Shown piece by piece: positions 57,301-64,000 of a DNA stretch of 64,000 nt. The stretch comes from Heracleum sosnowskyi. Its lineage: Eukaryota > Streptophyta > Magnoliopsida > Apiales > Apiaceae. The translations under genes and the position numbers were made by a program. The stretch spans positions 47,285,190 through 47,349,189 of the forward strand of contig CM061244.1 in the NCBI GenBank assembly GCA_030848705.1. Reading direction: 5' to 3'. A model generated the notes under the pieces. That model ran no database searches. It was not told the origin of the DNA and saw only the letters and a program-made list of their open reading frames with translations. Numbering within the stretch: position 1 is the first letter of the stretch; each line of letters starts with the position of its first letter.

Positions 57301-58432
57301 TCGTCACTGTCACTCCATGACTCTGTTGATAAGATACAAATAAACTAATATCAGTACAAATATGTACATTAGCTCCAGTATCAATCAACCATTCATGTGA
57401 CAGATAAGTGGAAAGAAGTACAGGGTTGTAGGTAACACACCCGTCATTGGTTCCAGAGGCAACAGCCTCACCAACAACCATGTTAACCTTAGGCCCATCA
57501 GTGGTTGCAAGCACAGTATTAGCTTGTGCTACCACAACAGCTTTCTTTGCTTTCTTTGTAGGACAGTCCTTGCTCCAATGACCAACCTGTCCACAAGACC
57601 AACATGGTTTGTTTGTCTTTGGTTTCTTAGCCTTGTTCTTGTCATTTTTGGTTTTAGTGTTATCCTTCTTAGTGACAGCCTTTCTTTTCTGTCCAACAGT
57701 CACTACATTCACCTTTGAACCCCCATGTTCAGCAGGCATCACATGTCCCTGTTTGGACTTGTGTTGTTCCTGCACAGAGATGTCCAACATCAGGTTTGTC
57801 CAAGTGATCTCTCCTTTCTGTCTTTTCAGGGAGAGAGCAAACTCTTCCCAAGACTTAGGGAGCTTTTCAATCACTGCCATAACCTGAAACTTTTCAGGAA
57901 GGTCCATTCCGGACTCCTTCAAAGCATGCACCAACATCTCAAATTCATGTGCCTGCTCGGTCATGGATTTTGTATCCACCAGTTTAAAATCAAGAAACCT
58001 AGCCACATAATACTTCTCCAACCCTTGCGAGTCAGTATTGTGTGTCTGGTCCAGCTTCTCCCATAAAAGCTTAGCAGTGAAAGAGTCAGATGAATAAACA
58101 TCAAATAGAGTGTTCGCCAAAGCTGCCAGTATAGCAGCCCTAGCCACCCCATCTTTTTCCTCCCACATAGCATAAGCCTTAAGAGTTTCAGCCTTCTCCT
58201 GATCAATAACCGGTTTCTCATACTGTACCACCGGCCATAGACCCTTTACCGTAAGCCACAGTTTCATCTTTTTCTGCCAACGAGAAAAACCAACACCCCC
58301 ACCGAATTTATCAGGCATTCCTGACAAATCAATAGGCTGTGGGAAACGGTACGTGGTCCAATCAATTGTGGGTACAGTAACACCAGAACCAGAAGCAATA
58401 GCAACATCAGGAGTTACAGTTCCGTTAACCAT
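54317..58432 (-). CDS. Copia D gag-pol polyprotein (1371 aa), intact
   Basis: Uninterrupted ORF; I chose the ATG at 58430-58432 (MVNGTVTPDVAIASG) because the codons upstream run into the LTR edge. Counting from it: gag to about residue 275 (FSRWQKKMKLWLTVKGLWPV), CCHC knuckle CWSCGQVGHWSKDC at 277-290, protease DTGAN at 351-355, integrase zinc region (WHARLGHLNF to CQVC), and the integrase core D546, D609 (RSDRGGEY) and E645 with the expected 35-residue gap. RT has QMDVKTAFLHGDLEEEIYMD and YVDDILLFG. RNase H has SDASWIAKKSGTNG and STFEAELCALD, ending ADPLTKGLEH. All motifs look complete and LTRs are near identical, so this copy could encode active protein. Confidence 0.95.
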   Translation of the reverse strand: MVNGTVTPDVAIASGSGVTVPTIDWTTYRFPQPIDLSGMPDKFGGGVGFSRWQKKMKLWLTVKGLWPVVQYEKPVIDQEKAETLKAYAMWEEKDGVARAAILAALANTLFDVYSSDSFTAKLLWEKLDQTHNTDSQGLEKYYVARFLDFKLVDTKSMTEQAHEFEMLVHALKESGMDLPEKFQVMAVIEKLPKSWEEFALSLKRQKGEITWTNLMLDISVQEQHKSKQGHVMPAEHGGSKVNVVTVGQKRKAVTKKDNTKTKNDKNKAKKPKTNKPCWSCGQVGHWSKDCPTKKAKKAVVVAQANTVLATTDGPKVNMVVGEAVASGTNDGCVTYNPVLLSTYLSHEWLIDTGANVHICTDISLFVSYQQSHGVTVTMGNASAAQVLGIGNVDLKFTSGRVLSLTRVHHVPDIRRNIISGSCLVKNGFELSLKCNKVVITHTGTFFGKGYLSDGLFLINVEPVLGSFINDSVAPSVNCVESSDLWHARLGHLNFGALKNMMNLELIPKYAIEKKSKCQVCVTAKQTRKPFHNVVRDSGVLDLVHTDICEFGGMLTKDNKRYFITFIDDCSRYCYVYLLRHKDEALEKFIMFKTEAETQTGKVLKRLRSDRGGEYTSTSFNEFCASNGIVHEVTPPYTPESNGVAERKNRTFKDMINSMLINSGLPKYMWGEALNTACHILNRVPLKHMDETPYELWKSRKTSLKYLRVWGCLAKVLVPEHKRKKLGPKTVDCIFLGYIETTTAMRFLVLKSDIDGIVANTIVEFRDATFFEDVFPMKTGIPQGISNDDPTHTSSSIPEHVEKMTNVGADPDSSSTPDEVDEPRRSKRAKVVKDFGSDFVTYNVEDEPLTFRQAMDSSESRHWKGAVKSEIDSIVSNGTWELVDLPPGCTTIGCKWIFKRKMNPDGSIDKYKARLVAKGFRQKEVIDYFDTYSPVARMTTIRMLIALASVHGLIIHQMDVKTAFLHGDLEEEIYMDQPEGIVASGNERKVCKLIKSIYGLKQAPRDWHKKFDDTVLESEFVVNESDKCVYYMVKGNECIIVCLYVDDILLFGTNIEIINETKSFLRRHFEMKDMGEASVILGVKLTQSTDGITLSQSHYIEKSILEKYGYSNCRIASTPYDPKVALVKNSSGIPVSQLRYSQIIGSLQYLANVSRPDISYSVSKLARYKSCPNKTHWEALDRVLRYLKGTISLGLHYRRFPGVLEGYSDASWIAKKSGTNGVTGYLFTLAGGAISWKSTRQTLITRSTFEAELCALDATGTEAEWLHGLMSVLPVVSRPLPAIAVHCDSRTTIDKISSEKYNAKTKRHIQVRLKSIRGLVSERIIAVEFIGTQDNIADPLTKGLEHAVVLKSRLGMGLIAHHDSSAAGTQYT

Positions 58433-58477
58433 CTTGTTAATTAACAATATATAACACAGAACTAATCTCTTCAAGAT
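58433..58477 (-). other. 45-nt leader of copia D lacking the usual iMet primer site
   Basis: The coding strand after the LTR reads ATCTTGAAGAGATTAGTTCT and lacks TGGTATCAGAGC. The ATG follows after 45 nt, shorter than in elements A and B. Priming by another tRNA, or by an internal tRNA fragment as in Drosophila copia, would fit. Confidence 0.7.
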
Positions 58478-59780
58478 TGTTGGGTATAATTACTAACTAC
58501 ACAGCAACAATAGGGTAGTTATATATATAATTGTATTAACAAGAACAGGCAAAATACCAATGAACGAAACAACACAAAGGTCGAAACAACAAAGTAATTA
58601 GAGACTGTAAATAATAAGATAAGAAAGAACACTTATCTCTCAGAAGCTTTAGCAAATACTGATAGATAAATCAAACAGCTGAGTCGCCAAGCCTTCGAGA
58701 AGTCTTGACTGTTCTTGAAGAGATTATTGCCCCACTTACGCTGTGTTGGGTTGCAGCAATATCACTCCCAGGATAAAACAGCACAGATCAATCCACTCAC
58801 AGTAGTCGGAATGATCAACAGCGACCAGCACCTCACTTCGCCCAAGAACTATGTATTCTGTATGTGTTGAGAAAAAACAGAGAAGAGAATAGTTGCTAGG
58901 GTTTTCAGAGTTACGTATCTATCTCCTTAGTCAAACGTTATGTTTTGTATCTCTATATAAAATACAAAATAAAACGTAAAACAGACCAAATCTTGTAACT
59001 GAAGATATGACATTTAATACTAAATATTCTGATTTAATTACCATAACAGTAGTCATCAGGATTTAACAGCTCAGTCAGGATTTCCTGGTCTATCAGGATT
59101 TGATCATCATCAGTACTCCAAGCCATCAGGACTTGCTGTCCGTCAGGAGTGGCATCAGTACTTGATCGACCATCAGGATTTCGTCAGGACTGGACCATCA
59201 TCAGGATTTAACTCCGTCAGGATCCAAATACTGACACAGGCCATCAGGATCAGTAGTCATCAGGATTTCACTCCAAGTACTGACCAGGCTATCAGGATTT
59301 GATCCAAGAACTGGTCCATCAGGATTTAATATAAATCCTGACCCAGTTCATATAGCTGTTACAAATAAATACTTGATACTGTTAAATTAAATCAATAAAT
59401 AATATTAAATAAACAGGTAATAAAATTCCTCGGCGGCGCGCGTGTGTGTGTGTGCGCGTGAGGCACATACTAACACCATGCACACCCACATGCCTTAGAA
59501 GTTGTGCACTACTCTTGCACATGTTTCTATATAAACCCACCAACCTCTCATTACCAATTCTATGTGGGATACAAGTTATTTCAATATAACCAACCCACAT
59601 AACCCATTTCAAGCAACCTATTTCAACTCAATTTATTTATGGATTACACTAAGAAAATGTCTTAGATCCAAACATGAAAGTTTAAGTCCTCATTACAAGG
59701 AACAACCTCCAAGTGTTAGTTTCCGGAAATTTCATCAAGAACATATATAAAATATGCCTCAAACTTTCCATTTTCTAACA
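58478..59780 (-). repeat. 5' LTR of copia D (1303 bp)
   Basis: On the coding strand this LTR comes first. It differs from the other LTR by CTATCTCC/CTGTCTCC, TAGAAG/TAGTAG and one GT unit. Its outer edge is 582 bp from the SUN gene start codon. Confidence 0.95.
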
Positions 59781-59785
59781 GAATA

Positions 59786-60362
59786 TGTACTAATTAATAG
59801 TTTAATTCGTTGAATCGAACTCAAATAATAATCATAAATAAAAAAGATAAAGAAAAAAACATGATAAAGAATAAATGTCGATAACAATGGAATCGTGAGC
59901 TTGATTTGAAGATGAGGCCATATTTTTACTGAAATCGGGGAGAGAGAGAGATGCCGAAGATATAATGATTGTGTGTGTGTAACGAACCTATACTTACAAC
60001 TGTGAGTGGTTTTTGTTGCCCAATTTTTTAATTTTAATTGTTAAATCATAATAACTGTTGGATGTATTTTTAATCCTCCGATTGAGATTAATAGAGAGAG
60101 TTCTCTTTTAGACTATGTATAACTTGGTTCTCTAGAACAATGACCGATTTTAATTTGTTAGAATACCTCTATTTTCATCATTTTTTGGCATGACGACATA
60201 AAAAAATCAGAAAATCTATCTATTTTCTTATATTTCACTTCCGGGTCACCAAATTATTGAGTTTACAGTAGTTGCCCTTTCGAATTCAATAACCTCCCAA
60301 CATTTTCACTCCTCATCAACCTCTACCACTCCAATACTTGTATATAATTATATACATATCCA
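59786..60362 (+). promoter_or_regulatory. Upstream region of the SUN gene
   Basis: AT-rich, with a short GA run (near 59941) and GT run (near 59972). TATATAATTATATAC (60341-60355) is only about 10-20 nt from the ATG, too close for a TATA box with a normal leader. The proximal promoter cannot extend past 59780 without entering copia D. Confidence 0.45.
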
Positions 60363-62242
60363 ATGTCTATATCTAAAGTTTCAATCACCGCTAACCCTAC
60401 CACAACACGACGGCGTCTGTTCACCACTTTGGACGAGAAACCCTGCTCAGATTATTTTCCCAGCGCTTCTCCAATGTCTAACGAAATCGAATTTACTAGG
60501 GCAACTACAAAACCCTACCAAAGCAGTCGTAAAGGCGGAGTATCTGTTAAACCACAATGGAAGATCGTAATGAGTTTCTTTTCGAAAAATATGTTACCTC
60601 TAGTTATACTTGCTGGATTAGTGCAGATGGTTTGCATGGCTTATTTGAGTAACATTGTTGTTTTTCCGGATGGTTTGGATAGTCGTATTGCGGAAGTTGA
60701 GGGGTTTGTGAGCAAAAGTATGAGTACGATGCAAGTGCAAGTAGACGTAGCGGATCGAAAGGTGATGGAGTTGGAGGGAAAGGTTGTTGTAATGGAAAGT
60801 GAGTTGGAGAAGTTAGGGAGAGGAGTAGAAGAGTTAGGTGGTAGGACTGAGAGGTTGGAGAAGTATTTGAGTGGTAATGAGTTGTTATCAAAAGCGGAGT
60901 TTGATGAGTTTTTTGACGAGTATAAGAAGGCCAAAGGGACTTTGGATGAGGTGAGAGTGGTTGCGAGGGATATTGTTATTGGAGAGATTGAGAAACATGC
61001 TGCGGATGGGCTTGGGAAGGTGGATTATGCATTGGCGTCTGGTGGGGGTTATGTTACTAAGCATTCGAAAGCTAAAGGTAGTCTTTGGTTTTCTGGGATT
61101 GGTTGGAATGGGGTTCATGTTGATGCAGTAAAGATGTTAAGGCCTAGTTTTGGTGAGCCAAGTGAATGTTTTGCTCTGAGTGGCAGCAGTGGTTTTGTCG
61201 AAATCAAGCTCAGGACAGCTATTGTTCCTGAGGCTGTTACATTAGAACATGTTGCCAAGGTAAGAATTTTTATAATATCCCCTTCAATACTTGTTTAATT
61301 CTATGGTGCACTCTGTTGGCCGAACTATGTACATCACATTCACTACTTGTTAATGGTTTTTGATATAATACTTGTCCCGGCCTCCTTAGGGAGTCCGGAG
61401 TTTTACTAATTGCTTGATATCCTGTTTCTATTTTGCTTTTGTGCTCATTGCTTACCAACCATAAGATTTAAATGCTATATAAATATTGTAGGACTCCACT
61501 ATTCTTAAATTCATGGTTAAATTATCAATTAATTAGTGTTTCATTGTGATGCGTACTGCAGTATCATCACATTGCAATTCCATTCATATATTGCTCATTT
61601 TTGTTGTGCTTTGGTATAGTTTCATACCAGTTAAGCAGCCTACTTTTTGTGCCAATGATTGTATAAAACAAAATTGTGGTTCTTCATATCATCATAAAAC
61701 AGCAGTAGGCTGCTTTAGATGTAATTCTATATGAACGTTCTTGTCCGCTCCTTTATATAAGAGTGTTGATTAATTTATCAGTTTAAGTATGAGGGTTGCT
61801 TCAATTTTATTTAGATTAGTCCTCAAGCATGAAACTTCACCACCAGTTGTATATATGCAACTGTTTTGCTGATTTCAAGTTGCAACATACAATGCACATC
61901 TCGTAACTAAAACACATCTGATTTTGTGTTGAACAGAGTGTTGCTTACAGTAGGTCCAGTGCTCCAAAGGACTGTAAGGTTTCTGGATGGTTCAGGGGAC
62001 AAGAAACTCATATAGCAGATATTGCTGAGAAAAGATATTCTCTTGCGGAGTTCACCTATGACCTTGAAAAGAGCAATGCTCAAACTGTTGATGTATCAGA
62101 ATCAGCAGGTGTTGGCCTTGTCGACATGATAAGACTTGACTTCACATCAAACCATGGAAGCGCTTCTCATACTTGCATATATCGTTTCAGGGTTCATGGT
62201 CATGAACCTGATTCGTTTGTTCCCATAGCGAAAAAGTTTTAA
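60363..62242 (+). CDS. SUN domain-containing protein (LINC complex), two exons
   Basis: Joined CDS 60363-61259 and 61937-62242, 400 residues. SUN proteins sit in the inner nuclear membrane and bind KASH proteins across the lumen, linking nucleus to cytoskeleton and helping meiotic chromosome movement. In order: basic nucleoplasmic N-terminus (TTTRRRLF at 13-20), one transmembrane segment about 77-97 (MLPLVILAGLVQMVCMAYL), luminal coiled coil about 106-210, and a C-terminal SUN domain about 221-395 (DYALASGGGYV, ALSGSSGFVEIKL, RFRVHGHEPDS). The first exon is exactly 299 codons and the splice junction keeps frame (HVAK|SVAY). Arabidopsis SUN1/SUN2 are about 450-470 residues, so this N-terminus is somewhat shorter. 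I cannot say which paralogue it matches. Confidence 0.93.
61260..61936 (+). other. Phase-0 intron of the SUN gene (677 bp)
   Basis: Begins GTAAGAATTT after GTTGCCAAG and ends GTTGAACAG before AGTGTTGCT. T-rich, as in plant introns. It interrupts the SUN domain. A 62-codon ORF inside it is not a gene. Confidence 0.92.
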
Positions 62243-62678
62243 GCAATCTCTGCTTAGTCCCTTTAGGTGTTTGATCTGAGTGTATTGGGATGTGTTAGCA
62301 CAGTCGTTTTTATGTTTATGACTAGCCTTCCGTGGCTTTACAGATGTTTATGATTACTGAGTGATTTCCGAGCTCTATTGTCGTAGTTATGAATCCCTTT
62401 AAATTTCTACATCCACTTTCAGATCACATTTAACAATAATTTAGCAATCTTTGCTTATTTGGCATTCATGGTAGTTCTGTAATTAATCAGACATAATTAA
62501 ATTTAAATTTGTTCTCCGCACCACCAAACTCATCTTCTTTTTCAAGTGTCACTTGAACTCTTCTTTCTGCATCAATCATCAATTTTCATATTTGGTCATC
62601 GGGATTTGGTTTATTTAACATCTTATTTTTTCTTCATATTTCATCCGATAGTATCTCATTAGTTACAAAAATATACTA

Positions 62679-62900
62679 TCATCTGATCAAGGAAGACGCA
62701 AATATAAAATTAGGCCGAGCTGATTGAGTTTCCGGTTGTGCATCTGATCCAACTCTGTTCTTTTCGGAAAAACTGCAATTCCAGTAACTAGTAAAGGAAG
62801 CCTTCAGGCATGATTTAAGACCATTAATGGAGAAAAAGACACGAGCCTCCGTTCTTGAAGCAAGGCCTATGTGAACTTCACAATCTTTGCCGGGGGCCAA
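62679..62900 (-). pseudogene. Unidentified 73-aa ORF, possible gene remnant
   Basis: Open for 73 codons with fairly balanced composition (CEVHIGLASRTEARVFFSIN, SYWNCSFSEKNRVGSD), higher in GC than its flanks. The open frame extends a little upstream of its ATG. I do not recognise a family, and no second exon or splice partner is evident. It may be the tail of a decayed gene or chance. Confidence 0.2.
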
Positions 62901-63516
62901 ATAGTTGGAGAGAAACTGAGTTTTTTTCGGTTACTTGAGAAACCAATTCTTTTGACAGTAGAGTCATGTGTGCTTTTAGAAGGCAATGCCGATTATACAA
63001 GCCCCTCTAGTGATAGCAGGACATAATTTCTGAACATTGCTAGGAGGTGTAAACAACTTCTCTTTTTGGTTGCCTGCCAAACAACTATCACACTTTATAT
63101 GTCACTGAAATATATAAATAATTTATTTCTTAATTATAAATAAATATTTTTTAATTATAAATCATAATTAGGCCAATTTAATTATAAAAAATCAAATCAA
63201 TCACTTGACAAAAGAGTGTTACGTCAATTTGGCTTTTTAATGTTGTCTTGGTTATCTTTTGTTTTCGGTTTATATATTCCGTTTACTAGCATTTTTCTTT
63301 TCATTTTTCTTCAGTTGTCGTATAATATTTTACTTTAAAAGTTTTTTGTTCTATTCGAAGTCACTTTATATATTAAGTATTCTAAATACCTTGGAGTATT
63401 AGATAGGATCGGAGTATATCATTTTAATAAAAACTTCTAAACAAGATTGTAATAGAAGAAATATAAAAATATAACAAATATTATTGTTTTATTAACTTCT
63501 AACTAGATCTTTAGCT

Positions 63517-63830
63517 CGTGCAATGCACGGACATACTTTAAATCGGACTAAACTGCTTATTTATTCAAAAAAAAATTGTACGTACACGTATTAGCACAGC
63601 CAAAAACTTATTAAACTTCGAGAGTAAGCAATTGATGAATTATACGACATTAAAATTAGTACAAATTTGTATTACACTTATATACATGAAAGTTCTTTTT
63701 TTTTTGTTAGCTTGTACTGATTTAGACGTATTTGTGTCGTAACAAATATAATACTTAAGGCAGGTAAGAAATTAGGTATAGTTTGATTTAATAGAGATAT
63801 AAATAATTACAATGCACAGACACGCTTTAA
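63517..63830. repeat. Two copies of CAATGCACRGACAYRCTTTAA
   Basis: Copies at 63521-63541 and 63810-63830. The first is part of the near-palindrome CGTGCAATGCACG (63517-63529). Such CGTGCAATGCACG sequences are common in dispersed plant repeats; the element type here is unknown. Confidence 0.5.
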
Positions 63831-63985
63831 TATATAAATTTTCTCAAATAATATTTTTAACAATATTTAATTCATAAAAATTTACAATAAATCTAAATGA
63901 TACTATAATAGTATGAGATATATGATATGTAGGCCATTGTTTTAGAGAGAACCATCTTATATAAAGAATCGGGGAGAACCATATA

Positions 63986-64000
63986 TTCTATTATAGAATC
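63986..64000. repeat. Palindromic box TTCTATTATAGAATC at window end
   Basis: A variant of the box arrayed at 20 and 44 kb, showing that the repeat family also lies on the far side of the SUN gene. Confidence 0.55.

Larger units (their letters stand above)
45081..59780 (-). mobile_element. Ty1/copia element D, intact gag-pol, host of a nested Athila
   Basis: LTRs at 45081-46385 and 58478-59780 with the perfect duplication GAATA (45076-45080 and 59781-59785). They differ by two substitutions and a 2-bp GT-repeat change in about 1.3 kb, so insertion is very recent. The internal region holds one intact gag-pol ORF (54317-58432). An Athila-type element (46871-54265) sits in the 3' untranslated tail and spares the ORF. 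Without it the element is about 7.3 kb. No standard initiator-Met primer site follows the 5' LTR. Confidence 0.95.
62243..64000 (+). other. Downstream region of the SUN gene, no clear gene
   Basis: Includes the SUN 3' UTR and then AT-rich sequence with low-complexity A/T stretches (63110-63200). Apart from the small ORF at 62679-62900 and the short repeats listed separately I see nothing coding. Confidence 0.55.

Overview
The window is TE-dominated nuclear DNA from a plant, most likely a eudicot. Signs are an AT-rich background, plant Ty1/copia and Ty3/gypsy lineages, initiator-Met-type primer sites, nested LTR elements with 5-bp target duplications, and one host gene with a plant-type intron. 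I cannot name the species. By my boundaries about 83% of the window is LTR-retrotransposon sequence. Only one host protein gene is convincing: a SUN-domain nuclear-envelope protein at 60363-62242.

Layout. 1-5626: 3' part of a Tekay-type Ty3/gypsy chromovirus, broken by stops, with a 3.55-kb 3' LTR. It inserted into Sirevirus-like Ty1/copia element A (5627-17649, minus strand), which sits in an older gypsy remnant (17650-19574). 19582-20060 is a truncated copia LTR. 20149-23591 is AT-rich host DNA with diverged repeats of a palindromic box (GATTCTATAGTAGAATC). 23592-34943 is a complete but mutated Sirevirus-like element B (plus strand; LTR identity 541/544; TSD ATTTA). 35019-36320 is a solo copia LTR (TSD GTATG). 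37265-43216 is a non-autonomous gag-protease gypsy element (LTRs differ at 1 of 517; TSD GATAA). 43985-44905 is a tandem array of about 162-bp units made of the same palindromic boxes. 45081-59780 is copia element D (minus strand, intact 1371-codon gag-pol, TSD GAATA), with a young Athila-type gypsy element (46871-54265, TSD ACCCT) inside it. Element D ends 582 bp before the start codon of the SUN gene.

How the parts work together. Elements A and B share one plan: LTR, tRNA-iMet primer site, long gag with a coiled coil and CCHC knuckles, pol (protease, integrase, RT, RNase H), then a large accessory ORF downstream of pol. The accessory proteins have related N-terminal domains, a basic nuclear-localisation-like cluster after that domain, and no membrane segment that I can see.

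Most interesting observation. Each of four copia families carries its own short oligomer amplified far beyond chance. These are AAACTCTGA in B, CTGTCA/TGACAG in A, TCGTGAAGTC in the solo LTR and TCAGGATTT in D. In A and B the motif runs through LTRs, spacers and coding regions in more than one reading frame, so selection or amplification seems to act on the nucleic acid rather than the protein. I suggest, as inference only, a family-specific recognition system, perhaps like the VANC anti-silencing proteins of VANDAL DNA transposons, with the accessory protein as a candidate reader.
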